From the NCBI GenBank assembly GCA_905178155.1, contig CAJINV010000011.1:1201982-1265981 (forward strand): 64,000 nt of DNA, read 5' to 3'. Position numbers and translations under genes: made by a program. The notes under the pieces were generated by a model that saw nothing but the letters and a program-made list of their open reading frames with translations, was not told where the DNA came from and ran no database searches. Positions within the stretch are counted from its first letter, which is position 1. Every line of letters starts with the position of its first letter. Below are positions 21,745-32,261 of this stretch, piece by piece. The stretch comes from Amoebophrya sp. A120 (lineage: Eukaryota > Sar > Dinophyceae > Syndiniales > Amoebophryaceae).

Positions 21745-24700
21745 ATGGTTCTCACCCGAGCAGAGCGTAGGAAGCGCACATCAGGCGGCGCAGCCAACCC
21801 ACCTCCAAATGTTAGCGCAGGAGTTGTTCTTGCAGCTCCTGGTGCTGTGTCTGGGGGAGTAGTACTTGCTCAGGGTCAACAAGCGTCCGCATCGGCTTCG
21901 TCCAGAGAGCATTCGCAATCGGGGGTTGCGCCCCCGATCAATGGAGTTGGACAGCAGGGTATGCAGAATGGACGGCCACACGGCAGTGCACCGCATCAAC
22001 GAACCGGCGGCGTGGCTTCATCTGCAGCTGGAACAATGGCTTCGCGCGACCCCACTGTGCATGAGGAAAGGCGTGCGGCCGCAGCACTGGGGTCGTCTTC
22101 ACAACAAGTACAGCATCAGCAACGAGTTCTTGCTCCTGCAGCGCCGGCAACCACGTCCTCGGGGATGTTGGCTTCTGCGCAACATTTCTTTCAGGGAAAA
22201 ATGATGCCCCCACAACAAGAACCTGTTCGTAACAAATCGCCTGCCGCAGCTGGTGCGCCCCCCGCAGGGTTCGTACCGTCCGTTGTTCCGGCTGGTTGGG
22301 AGCGTGTCGAGAGCCGAAATAGACCAGGGCACTTCTACTTCCGAAATCTTGCCACTGGCCAGACGCAGATACAGCCGCCGGTCGTCGGAAATAATAACGC
22401 AGCTTTTCCGATGGTGGTTCATCCCGGACGAGGGCCACAGGTGCAAATATTACCGTCGCACCACCAACCCGCAGAAGCTGTTCTGCCGAATAATGTTCCG
22501 CCATCACCGGATTGGGAGAAGAAGGAAAGTCGGTCTAAGCCAGGGGAGTTCTATTTCAAAAACAAGCGTACAGGGGAGAAGCGTTGGACGGCACCAGAGG
22601 GGTTCTTCAAAGAGGTGCAAGATCCGAGAGGACATGATCCGAAAAACGATCACCGGCAAGAACCGCAAGAACAACCACAGCAGGTACTGGTGGGTACGGG
22701 CCCGAGCGCAAGTTCCAGTTCGGGGAAAAATGCGGGTAGGAGCAGCAACAAGCCGCAGAAGCTTTTCCCTTTTCAGGCAGCAGCTGCACCTGTGGCAGCG
22801 TCTTCATCTGTTACGCCCGGGAGCGGCGGTGCTCTCGTCCATCATCAACCTGTGACAGCCCCTTCACCTGATCCGGGCACCCCAGCGCACGGGCTGCAGT
22901 TTGCCTCTTCCACCGACCGCACGCAACAGCTGCAGTACCAGGAGCAGCAGCAGCACAGCGGGAAAAATCAACCCACAGCTCCGCCAGGTATTCTGAAAGG
23001 GCACCAGCACACTCCTGGAGGCGCTGGTGCCGTTTCCGGACCGCCGGTGTCCAGTACTCGCAAACAGCGGAGGGAGGAGCGCAAAGTGGGTTTCAACTTT
23101 GTGCCGGAACAGAGGCAACAAACAGAGGCAGGTGTTCGTGTTGCTGCGCAAACGCGAAGAGAACATGCTGGAAATTCCGGTGCCAGGCACACGAATAGAC
23201 GATCGCTCGGTGGAAATAAACGGCTTTCCCAAGGTGGTGCTCGGGACAACTCGCAGCGAAGTGGACTTTCCTCGCCAGCAGCATTTCTACCTCCTCCAGG
23301 CATGGGTACTAGTATGGCGAGTCATGGCGACGCTCTTGCGCCACACCATCCACCACGAGGACCAATGCCAGTTGTTGCGACCTCGAGTCACATGGGACTT
23401 TCCCCCGCTCCTTCTTTTCCTGTTCACAATTTCGTGCCACCTGGTGGTACTATTCCCTTTATTCCCACTGGAGCCCACCTCCCGGTTCAGCAGCAACAAC
23501 CATTTGTGAAAGGACAAGCACAACGACCACAAGCGCCACCAGGAGCAGCTTTCGTCGGTCCTGACCCCCACGCTATGCTGAAAGCGCGTGTCCTGGTCGC
23601 CAGTCAGCCGTCAGCACCTCAGCAGCGAAAAAGACCCGCAGTGGAGCAAGCGACCGATAATTCCTCAGACGATACTGGTGCTGCAGCTTCTCTCTCCTCC
23701 TCTTCCGAAGAAGATTCTTCTGACGATGAAGACGAACACGACCTGATCAAGCGCAAACGCATGCTCAATGTCGACAAGCTGTGGCCCCAGGAATTCTCCC
23801 TTAAATCCACCCTCAACGGGACCGCCGCGGCACAACAGAAAGCAAAGCAACTTGCGAATGCGGAAGCGAAAAAGGCGGCGGAAGCGGGGTCCGCGTTGCT
23901 GTCTCGGTTCAAAAACGGCCCCCGGCGAACCCGGGAAAAAAGCGAGTGGGCGCACCAGTACGATTTTACGATCCACGACGAGAAACAGCAGATTTCGTCC
24001 GACGAAGATTTTGGTGTTGGGACGAAACGCGATATCAGGGCTGCGAAAAGAAAGATGAAAAACAAAAACCCGCGGGGGAACAATAAGCAAGCAGATAATG
24101 ATAATTTTTATTCAACAACGGATGGCATCAACCCGGCGCGAGGGGGTCCTCGAGGTCGTGGCAACATCATGCAGCTGGGCGGTAGTGGAGCTGCGTCTGG
24201 TGGTGCGCTTGTAGTTCCGCCTGCAGGCGGTCATCCTGCGGCTCCTTCGGGTAGAAGTTCTGTTGGTGTTCATCTTACAACAGCCGGTGGTCAGCAGCCC
24301 CAGCAGGAAATGCTTCGCCGCGGTTCGTTCAAGCCGTCGACATTGTTCTCCAGAGACCCGCACATATCCGCGCAAAGCCGCAGTTTGTTGCTGGAGCATC
24401 TCAAGGGGCAGATTGCTGCGAGAAAGGCAAGAGGAAATGTTGAGAACAAAGGAAAAGGGCGGAATGGCATCGAAAAGGATCAGGATGAAAATAGGAAGAA
24501 AACCCCGAAAATAGTAATGGCCGTCGAAGTTGAGCACCAAGATGCACCGCAAAACATCGCTCACGTCCTGCAGCAAGCCGCTAAGGAAAATCGTATTTAC
24601 CCATCACTTGCGTGTGCGCGGACTGTGGCGTTTTCTACGAGTAGAAACGGCAACCGGACGGGAGACACGACTTCTACTGCGCCGGGCGTTGTAGCCGCGG

Positions 24701-27700
24701 AATTTATTTTAACCGATAAAGATAATTTGGTGCCGGACTACACAAACACGCGCGTACAGCTGCAGCAACGATTTTTGGGCGGCAAGACACACATGAGCTT
24801 GTTTAAAGGGATGTCGTCATCGTCGTCTGCAGGTTCTAGTGCAATTGCAATTACATCCTCGGTTGTACAGACGGAGATGATGAGCAATCAAGAGCACCAA
24901 TTTGTCCTCGCTCAAAACAACACTTTTGCACGTCTATCAAAATAAAAAATCCCCCCTCCCCATATCGAACAGGAAATTTGTGATGCTGGATTTGCGTACA
25001 CAAATCAGATTTGTCTTGCTGGAGAGGACTGCAGGCCCACATCAAGCCTGAGTACAGAGGTTTTGGCCTAGGCGCTTAGCATGAGAAACGTCTGCGCTGT
25101 AGGCCCAACAGCATCACAGACCGCTTGTATAATACGGCGAAGCCTGTGGAATTGCCTTCTTGCAAGACAGACGTGATTTGTGGTCGCAAATCAGCATTGC
25201 AAATTTTCTGCGCCGTACCTTTTCGATATGGGGAGGGGGGATTTTTCCTTACGATAACGTCCCGACGTGGATCATGCGTCCAGCATCCAGCACCTGGACG
25301 CCGAACATCAAATAAATCTTCGGTCTGGCGTCTCTATTTTCGGACCTGCAGAACGTATGAGGTCCTCAGATGTGAAGTTTCCAATTTTTCCAAAAAAAAA
25401 ACTATCGATGCATAAATAACTATGTAGTTCAGTAGCTAGCTAAGGTGGAGCGGTTTCAAGGTCTCCGGCTGCGTCTCGTAACGGCGATCCGGCATCTCGG
25501 CGAAGCAGGAGCTGGCCATTTGTATGGAGTTTTGAAAATCCTAGTGAGCGAGCATTGAAAAAGCAAATGTCTGATGTGGTTCCCTAATACATGACTCCAG
25601 TAGTAGCGGTCTGATGCACAATCGTCGACGAGATCGGAGAAATCTAAGCTCTACACGGCTCTTACGGGGCACAAATAGGGGTCCTGGAAAAAGGTTGCTC
25701 ACAAATGTCTAGGATCAGTATCTGATGGCGCCGCTCGCTCGATGTGCTCTACGAATACGACCCGCCACGGCTCTCAGAGTCGGCTCTTTCATGTTGTTTC
25801 GATTTACGATATTCCGATCAGGCTTGCACGTAAATTTCGAACGATACGCTCAGGTCGATGCTCTTAGTTTCTAGGCAACGAGCGTTCCACATTGCTGCTT
25901 CTTATTCACAAATCCACATTCTCATCAACCACAGGATCCTCGTCTTTGCGCCCATGCTCACCTCCCTCACCGCAGGTCGTACAGAAGCCGAAATAGAGGA
26001 CAAGGACTGTAGCGACGGCTTGGCGACGAGACCGTTCCGAGATACGCAGCCGGAGACCACGCAACCGCCCTACCTGAGCTAGCTAGTTCATGAGATAGAT
26101 ACTAAATTACCTAAAGTAGCTAGTTTTTTTTTTCGATTTTGTTGAAATTTCACATCTGAGGACCTCATAGAACGACTAAACCTTCGGTCCGCCGTCTCTA
26201 CTTTCGGACCGATCCTCCGGTTTCGGTCTGCCGTACTGAGTGGAAAACTTCACAAATACAAATATCTGCAAAAATTGGTCTTTAGAGGCTTCACGGCTGC
26301 TGGGAGGGGGCCCAGGGTCTGCGAAACGCGACGCCGGTGAGTCGAACACCAGCACGGCAACAGCGCGCGGCGTTGTTCTGTCCGGCAAGGTCCGGAGGGT
26401 TTGGCGTCGCTGAAGGCCATACCGGACGACGACGAGCATGCATGTACTTCAAGAACAAAATCGGAAGGCTGTTGCCTTTCCTTTGTGTCGCGTCCGCCGA
26501 TGCGGTTTGTCGTTTAGCCCGTGATTGGAGCAAAAAAACGCTATTCCCACTTGGAAACTTTCCACAAATGAACAGACCCGACCCCTCCGGAGACCCACAA
26601 ATCTGGGGCCCTTCTGAACAGCCAAATTCCCACTTCCCGCTTGGAAACTTTCCACAAATGAAAAGGCAGGGGGGTCCGGCGACCCCTGCCGGAGAGGTCG
26701 CCCGCGAGCATTTTTCTGCGTCATTTTGATGCGATTTCCGCCTTTCGGCGATTCGCCGCGACCTATTACTGCCTCCGCCGGCGCCGCATGGCGCCGGAAT
26801 TCCGGGCACCCTGGCGTGGCCCCGAGAGCCCTAGTCCCGCCCTGCTAAGCGGCCCGCGCTGGTGCGACTTTGGTCGGGTTAAATGGCGACCGCCTGAGAT
26901 GAATGCTCTGGCGCCCCTCCCAAGGATGCCCGACAGGGCCTGAATTGCTGAAAAGCATAACACTGGGCGCCTGTTTCTCTGCAGTTCTGCCTTTTAAGCA
27001 TCAATTTTTGCAGATATTTGTATTTGTGAAGTTTTCCCCTTAGTATGCCGTCTCTATTTTCGGACCGATCCTCCGGTTTTGGAAGGACCAGCGAAGACTC
27101 TATCACTACCATCTCACCTACTTGCAGGAAACTCGAAAGGCCCGCTACGCCGCTACGCTGCAGGAGAAACTCGGCCAGAAACTCGCCTCCACGGACGGGG
27201 CGAAGCGGATGCGACTGCGGTTCGAGAACAATCTGCCCGTCGCGCTCGCCCAACCGAAAATGCGCTCTCCGCTGACGTATCAAATGTAAAAATGTCTGGG
27301 TGGTCTGGAAGAGTGCATTTTTGTCATGCTTGTCTGGCATGACTGTCAAATCTCTCATGCACGTTACCCAAGAGCACCACTTTTCTGTCATGCAGAAACG
27401 CAGTTCGCCATGCAGAATAGGCAACACCTAGAAGCTCAGAAACTTGTGATGCTGAGCCAGCATTTCTGGCCTCATCATGAGACGCCACCCAGCATCACAA
27501 GTTTCCAGACCCAGACATTTTTACATTTGATATGACGCTGTGCGAACTTTGCTGGAAGACCGCGGTGTACAAGGATAAAAAGACGAAGCAGCCGGTTTGC
27601 AGCCAGAACTGCCAAGTGGCGTTGCAACTGTACCGAGACCCCATGGGCCTGGAGAACGACAAGTACGGGGGGAAAGGTGCAAACCAGGCTCTGTGGAAAA

Positions 27701-27726
27701 AATACGTCGAGGGAAAAGACCTGTGA
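21745..27726 (+). CDS. WW-domain and HIT-type zinc-finger protein
   Basis: WW domains bind proline-rich ligands; HIT-type fingers occur in chromatin-remodelling and snoRNP assembly factors. Exons are 21745-24934, 25262-25355, 26175-26233, 27051-27277 and 27538-27726 (3759 nt, 1252 residues). All four removed segments are introner-like; none is GT-AG. WW1 (about 181-213) keeps GWERVE and FYFRN but has lost the second Trp (TQIQPP). WW2 (about 253-284) is complete (DWEKKE, FYFKNKRTG, RWTAP). A long Gln/Pro/Gly-rich linker and an acidic SSSSEEDSSDDEDE stretch follow. Near 1075-1115 three tandem copies of a motif like RSAVSIFGPILRF occur, then a basic helix (YLQETRKARYAATLQEKLGQ). The finger begins at about 1192: CELC, then CSQNC. 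An INO80B-like role is a guess from the helix plus finger arrangement. Confidence 0.7.
24935..25256. mobile_element. Introner-like element, singleton, TSD ACGTC
   Basis: This 322-bp element starts TATCAAAATAAAAAATCCCC and ends GGGGATTTTTCCTTACGATA; the inverted ends share AAAAATCCCCCCTCCCCATA. ACGTC flanks it (24930-24934, 25257-25261). Without its removal the protein would stop three codons in (LSK). Removal gives GCACGTCCCGACGTG and a long open frame. Confidence 0.9.
25356..26169. mobile_element. Long introner-like element, TSD GAACG
   Basis: This 814-bp element starts TATGAGGTCCTCAGATGTGA and ends TCACATCTGAGGACCTCATA. The inverted ends extend, with mismatches, through an A-tract and a GCTAGCTA/AGCTAGCT region to CTCCGGCTGCGT, some 130 bp on each side. 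GAACG flanks it (25351-25355, 26170-26174). No convincing internal ORF was seen. Confidence 0.85.
26234..27045. mobile_element. Long introner-like element, TSD TGCCG
   Basis: This 812-bp element starts TACTGAGTGGAAAACTTCAC and ends GTGAAGTTTTCCCCTTAGTA; the inverted ends continue through AAATACAAATATCTGCAAAA. TGCCG flanks it (26229-26233, 27046-27050). The interior is GC-rich, and TTGGAAACTTTCCACAAATG occurs twice (near 26550 and 26641). It has no convincing ORF. Confidence 0.85.
27278..27532. mobile_element. Introner-like element, family 3, TSD TGACG
   Basis: This 255-bp element starts TATCAAATGTAAAAATGTCT and ends AGACATTTTTACATTTGATA. TGACG flanks it (27273-27277, 27533-27537). Removal gives CCGCTGACGCTGTGC in frame, directly before the zinc finger. 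Confidence 0.9.
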
Positions 27727-27810
27727 AGAGGATGGCACGATGGATATTCATCATTACTTTTTATATGCTTTTGCGATATGTTCAAATGTTGTTGTGCAAT
27801 TCTGTGCGCA

Positions 27811-27997
27811 AATCAGCGGAAAACGTTGGGTAAGAGTTCCCGACGGAGACGGAAGAACCTACGAAACGGAAGAAGAGAACCCGGCGCGTTTCCAGATACA
27901 ATGGGAGGCCTTTTGCGAACACTCAGGCAAGGAGGAGGCGTGGGTAGCAGGCCTACTATTCACAAAAGAGGAGGGAGAGTTGTGGGTTGCCGCTTGA
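27811..27997 (+). pseudogene. Fragment related to the C-terminus of the 17-754 ORF
   Basis: The last 60 or so codons of an open frame ending at 27997 read GKRWVRVP, FCEHSGKEEAWVAG and GELWVAA. They match GRRWGRVP, FCENTGREVKYVAG and GLWFAE at the end of the minus-strand ORF at 17-754. The upstream part of that ORF is not visible here. It lies between the zinc-finger gene and the DIRS-like element. It may be a retroelement fragment or a free-standing copy of a small domain. Confidence 0.45.
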
Positions 27998-28120
27998 GGC
28001 GAGACAGTCGATGTCTCGAGGAAAGAATCGCTTGTGTGTACATCCGAGAAAAGAAGATTTGACGAAAGAAAAGAAACAAATTTTACACCCGGATAGACAC
28101 GTAATGAATGAATGAATGAA

Positions 28121-28250
28121 TCGCAAATAAAGAACCACGATAATGGAATTTTACAATCGACCGAGAGAAGTAGAGAGAACAAAGGGCACAGACATTGTGG
28201 GCGGTGAGCAGTCGCTCTCGATAAGCATTCGCTTACTGTTTTTATTTTTT
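28121..28250 (+). repeat. DIRS-like element split repeat A1 (left end)
   Basis: It starts TCGCAAATAAAGAACCACGA and matches A2 (28563-28692) with about four differences in 129 aligned bases. A GAAT tandem run (28105-28120) lies immediately to its left. Confidence 0.85.
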
Positions 28251-28396
28251 CTGCCGTCACATTCTCCAATGAAGGTGAGTAGCGCCACCTCCCTCTGAGC
28301 TTGCGACGAGTGTCTCCGACCTGTTGGTGATCACTTTTCCTCGATGTTCAGTCACATTTGTCGAGGCTGTCGTAGACCTGTTGGTGAAGTTCTCAA

Positions 28397-28563
28397 CAGG
28401 TCGGCACATTTTTGGCCGGTCTTGAGCGTCCCAGGAAAGTGTTTTACATCTCATTCGAGAGAAAACGCAAGTTCTCCTGCAGCTTGCAGTCGCAAGCGGT
28501 CCACGCCTAGGACAAGGGTCATCTATAGAGTTCTATTCTACGCAGAGAGAGAGATTGTAAAAT
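28397..28563 (+). repeat. DIRS-like element split repeat B1 (internal)
   Basis: It starts CAGGTCGGCACATTTTTGGC and ends GAGATTGTAAAAT. It is identical to B2 at 36201-36367 over all 167 bases and abuts A2. Confidence 0.9.
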
Positions 28564-28692
28564 CGCAAATAAAGAACCACGATAATGGAACTTTGCAATC
28601 GATCGAGAGAAGTAGAGAGAACAAAGGGCACAGACATTGTGGGCGGTGAGCAGTCGCTCTCGATAAGCATTCGCTTATTGTTTTTATTTTTC
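28563..28692 (+). repeat. DIRS-like element split repeat A2 (internal)
   Basis: It abuts B1 and repeats A1. The B1-A2 junction is the internal join expected from a circular intermediate. It ends 35 bp before the recombinase ATG, so it probably contributes the 5' leader. Confidence 0.85.
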
Positions 28693-28727
28693 CCACCCTC
28701 GATCAAGATCGTTCCCTCCCTGACAAA

Positions 28728-30197
28728 ATGGACTCACTTCGTGCCGCACAGCACAGCTCGTCCTCCGCGGCAATGGCGCAGCGGATCCTCGCAAGAAGAC
28801 GAGCCGCGTCAGCATCAGTGCCACCGTCATCAGCATCATCTTCGTTTTCCCGCCCTCCTCTCCCTCAACATCAGCGGCAGCGAAGCACATCTGACTTCAC
28901 GAGTGCACCATACCAGAAGACCCAGCTAAGTGAGCCATCGTCATCTTATGGGAAAGATGTGTTCTCAGCCGCAGTTGCTGCATGCCATGACTGCGAACTA
29001 GCAACGGAAGGCATCATTGCCGACCCCGCGAGCAGCAAGAAACCCCTTAAGCCCGGACTCTTCTCAGAAGTCGCTTCTCACCCAAAAATTCTACGACTAT
29101 ACAAGGACGCAATGGACCCGAGCAAACAAAAAGTCACGAAACAAAAAGAAGAAGTTTTTTCTCTTCTTGACGACAAGTCGCGGCACCAGGCAGCAGTCGA
29201 GAAAATGGCGAAACGTCCAGCAAATGCCACCGAGGGCGCCAGGATGAAATGTTATTTTCAAGTCTGCGAGCGAGCCAGCCAGCATCCTGAGTTAGAATTC
29301 CTCCGCAAACCATGGCCCATCACCCGAGCACATGCAGTGCACTTCTTCACTGCGCTCGTGGGAGATAGCGACGACTCCAGTACTTACGCTACTGCAGATG
29401 ATTATCTGTGGAGCGTAATTGGAAGGCTTGAAGCCATTCCAGGCGGAAGCAGCCTCGGAGTCGCAGACAAGACACACCTGTCACAGTTGGTGTCGCGCCA
29501 AAAACGCACCGGGAAATTCAATCACTCCCAGGCCCCGCCGGTGATGCTAGCCGAGCTCACCGAGTTAATGCGCCCGATCAATAAACGGAAACACGAATTC
29601 GGTGCTGCCTGCGGAATCGGGTTCCTGTTCGGGTTACGAAAAGCAACACTCCTGTCCAAGATCTCCTTCGGTGGAGACGACATTCCACATTGCTGCGAGG
29701 ACATCCCCGATTCACCATCGGATTTTGAAGATGGAGGTGATCTAGATGAGGCTATGCAGGTTGTTCATCTGACCTCGAGAGCAAGTAACACATGCGTGCC
29801 TTTTTCGGGAGACTTCAGTTTTAATGCTGCGGCAGGAGTTTTCTGCCTTTCTCTCGAAAAATATGTGTTGAAGTCGAATTATATTCGTCGAGTGTATGTG
29901 AAGTGTTTGTGCGGTACTGCACTTGATTGTTTGTGCCCACACAAACTTATTCCGCTGCTTTCGCACCCGCAGCACGATTGGCGAAGTGAATTCTCTTCTG
30001 ATTTTCTAGCCTATTTTGGTACTGGACGTACCCAGTCGTTGCGCATAGGCTGTCTACAACAATTAATGAGTTGTAAGATAAGTGCAACGCGCATAGGCTG
30101 TCATTTACGATGGCGCACGGAGAATATGAAAGAGTATTATAACCGCGGCAATCAATATGCGGCCAATCCTTACAAAGAACTCAACTTCATCCCGTGA
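28728..30197 (+). CDS. DIRS-like tyrosine recombinase
   Basis: Tyrosine recombinases cut and rejoin DNA through a Tyr nucleophile with an Arg/His/Arg pocket; in DIRS elements they integrate the circular cDNA. The ORF has 489 residues. Residues 1-75 are low in complexity. The N-terminal SAM-like helical region is about 80-260. The first catalytic Arg sits in FGLRKATLL (about residue 301). The C-terminal box is QSLRIG (about 436), then HLRW, then EYYNR (nucleophile about 469). Most DIRS enzymes read HSLRIGG here, so the usual His is replaced by Gln. ORF integrity suggests it is expressed. In this element it is the first gene, unlike typical DIRS order, where it is last. Confidence 0.8.
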   Translation: MDSLRAAQHSSSSAAMAQRILARRRAASASVPPSSASSSFSRPPLPQHQRQRSTSDFTSAPYQKTQLSEPSSSYGKDVFSAAVAACHDCELATEGIIADPASSKKPLKPGLFSEVASHPKILRLYKDAMDPSKQKVTKQKEEVFSLLDDKSRHQAAVEKMAKRPANATEGARMKCYFQVCERASQHPELEFLRKPWPITRAHAVHFFTALVGDSDDSSTYATADDYLWSVIGRLEAIPGGSSLGVADKTHLSQLVSRQKRTGKFNHSQAPPVMLAELTELMRPINKRKHEFGAACGIGFLFGLRKATLLSKISFGGDDIPHCCEDIPDSPSDFEDGGDLDEAMQVVHLTSRASNTCVPFSGDFSFNAAAGVFCLSLEKYVLKSNYIRRVYVKCLCGTALDCLCPHKLIPLLSHPQHDWRSEFSSDFLAYFGTGRTQSLRIGCLQQLMSCKISATRIGCHLRWRTENMKEYYNRGNQYAANPYKELNFIP

Positions 30198-30536
30198 CTC
30201 AACCAATTCACTCAGACCAACAGCACGGCATTCGCATTCGCGCCGGCAGTCCGCTCGTGAGAATTCTCTCAGTTGGCATTCGCCTGCTCTTGCCTAGTCA
30301 GACGCGCCGAGAGTCTCATTACATTCAAACTGCAGTCTGTTGAGAGTCCAGAGTTATTCTCTCACAAAGCATTATCTACCGAGCGAGTCACGTTCAAAAT
30401 TCACTCGAGAGAAGCCAAGCAGTATCAGGAAGTGGCCCTCTTACGAATGCTGGAGAGAGAAAAAAGTTTCTGACTCAGCTCCCTTCATCATTTCGCAGTC
30501 ACTCTCCAGAAGCTAGAAAACTCGATCAAATTCAAG
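30198..30536. other. Spacer inside the DIRS-like element
   Basis: The 339 bases between the recombinase and gag-like ORFs hold no domain that I recognise. They probably contain the leader of the gag-like ORF. Confidence 0.5.
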
Positions 30537-32261
30537 ATGGCTCTCAACGCAGGAGCCTTTCAGCAGGTCGGCAATGGCTTGGGGCCGCAAGCAGGAGTAC
30601 TCGGTGGAAGTGCCGACCCGCTGTTGGCCGTGGTCCCGCCCCAGTTACAGGTGAACCCGAAAGCAAAGGCCAAGAACAAAGCCGGTCCCCCGCCGCCGCC
30701 CAAAGCGGTCACTCAACCGGTCGGCGCAGTCCAACAGCCCCATGCTCCGAAAGCCCCTGCTCAAGGTCTCGCTGCCATCGGGAATCCCAATGCCAACCCC
30801 CCGGTTAACATCAATGCGGGCGTCAATCAAAACCCGGGCACCCCGGCGAATGGGAACAACGCGGCAGGTGCAGCGGCAGGAGGCGGCGCAGTCGCGGGCG
30901 CGCAACAAGCCGCAGTCGCGGGCGCACAGCAAGTCGCTGGCGCAGCAGGAGGCGCAGCCGCAGGAGGAGCTGCTGCAGGCGCGCAGCAGCAAGCGGGAGC
31001 GGCTAATCAGCAGCCAGGAGCGCAACAACAAGTTATTCCCGCCGGTCAAAACAACGGACAACAAGTCGCTGCCCAGGCCAACGCCAATAATCAGGTGCAG
31101 CAGCCACAAGCCCCCATCGCGAATCAACAGCAGTTGAACCAGCAGCCGGCTGCTGCAGCGGCCGTGCAGGCGCAGCAACAGTTACTGGCACAGCAGCAAG
31201 CTGCTGCAGCGGCGGCGGCACAGCAGGCGCAAGTGCAGCAGCAAGCTGCGGCAGCAGTCGCTGCCCAGCAAGCGCAGCAGCAGTTACAACAGCAGCAACA
31301 AGCAGCTGCGGCACAGCAAGCGTTGCAGCAAGCACAGGTCCAGCAGGCCCCGGGTGCAGCGATTGCACCAGCTGCCGTAGTCCAAGGACCGGGTGCCGCG
31401 CAAGTCCTCCCGAACGCGAATGTAGCTGGCAACAATCAGCAGAATATAAATCAGAACGCGGCTGCTCCACTGCAAATCAATCCACCAATTCAGCAGCAGT
31501 TTCCGGCCCCCGCCCCGCCGGGGAACCAGAATCAGCAGCAGTACGCGCAGGCACCGGGCGGTGGTGCAGCCCCACCACCAGTTGGCGCACCACTCGGAGG
31601 ACCAATCCCAGCACCATTCGGTCCGGTCCCCCTTGGCGCGAACTTGCAACAGCCGGGCGCAGTCCCCATCTTCCCGCAGATGCCACCCATCAACGCGAAT
31701 TTCAACTGGCAGGACCAGCACGCGCAGATGTATTTCCAGCAACTTTATTACCAGAATCAGCTGATGGCGCAGCAGAACGCCAACATGCAGGCGATGATCC
31801 AACAGCAAACTACGATGTCGCAAGGAGTAACTGGTTTGGCGGAAGCCTTCCCATCTGCAAACGATCCGTGGCACCCCGACGCCCCGATGACCGCTCAGGA
31901 ATCTACCGCGTTCGCGAATGCAATCAACCATCTTCCCCGGTCGGATCGGATTTTGTTAGAATCATTCAAGCAAATCTCTGCGATGGTACGGGATAAGACC
32001 CTCCACCAATCCGCGAACATCGGAGTAAAATACTCGTACAAGAATCAAGCGCAAGTTTCTGATGTCAAGACCACCAAGACAACTACACCAAGCAATGCGT
32101 CCTTCGACGCTCTTGCGGCACCTCGCAATCGGCGGAAAGCAGCCCCCGGTCTTCGAGTCTCCGGCCGAGGCCTACGAGCTGGTATTGCTCATGGACGATC
32201 ATTTCCGGGCGATTCCAGAATCTGCTTCCCAATCGGAATGGGAATCGATCGCCACGTCTAA
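30537..32261 (+). CDS. Gag-like ORF 1, Gln/Ala-rich
   Basis: The ORF has 574 residues. About 85-330 is an extreme Gln/Ala/Pro/Asn-rich tract; the following part is Pro/Gln-rich with WQDQHAQMYFQQLYYQNQ. From about 440 it becomes ordinary protein-like (WHPDAPMTAQESTAFANAIN, LPRSDRILLESFKQISAMVR). In the last 65 residues the sense appears to pass to the next ORF in the +1 frame. Position before the RT ORF suggests a nucleocapsid protein. It has no catalytic motif. Confidence 0.7.
   Translation: MALNAGAFQQVGNGLGPQAGVLGGSADPLLAVVPPQLQVNPKAKAKNKAGPPPPPKAVTQPVGAVQQPHAPKAPAQGLAAIGNPNANPPVNINAGVNQNPGTPANGNNAAGAAAGGGAVAGAQQAAVAGAQQVAGAAGGAAAGGAAAGAQQQAGAANQQPGAQQQVIPAGQNNGQQVAAQANANNQVQQPQAPIANQQQLNQQPAAAAAVQAQQQLLAQQQAAAAAAAQQAQVQQQAAAAVAAQQAQQQLQQQQQAAAAQQALQQAQVQQAPGAAIAPAAVVQGPGAAQVLPNANVAGNNQQNINQNAAAPLQINPPIQQQFPAPAPPGNQNQQQYAQAPGGGAAPPPVGAPLGGPIPAPFGPVPLGANLQQPGAVPIFPQMPPINANFNWQDQHAQMYFQQLYYQNQLMAQQNANMQAMIQQQTTMSQGVTGLAEAFPSANDPWHPDAPMTAQESTAFANAINHLPRSDRILLESFKQISAMVRDKTLHQSANIGVKYSYKNQAQVSDVKTTKTTTPSNASFDALAAPRNRRKAAPGLRVSGRGLRAGIAHGRSFPGDSRICFPIGMGIDRHV

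Noticed and set aside
30645-31931. Long minus-strand ORFs opposite the Gag-like gene (177, 145 and 215 codons)
   Set aside because: They are reverse readings of CAG/GCA-rich coding sequence (runs of Cys/Leu/Trp) and show no domain.
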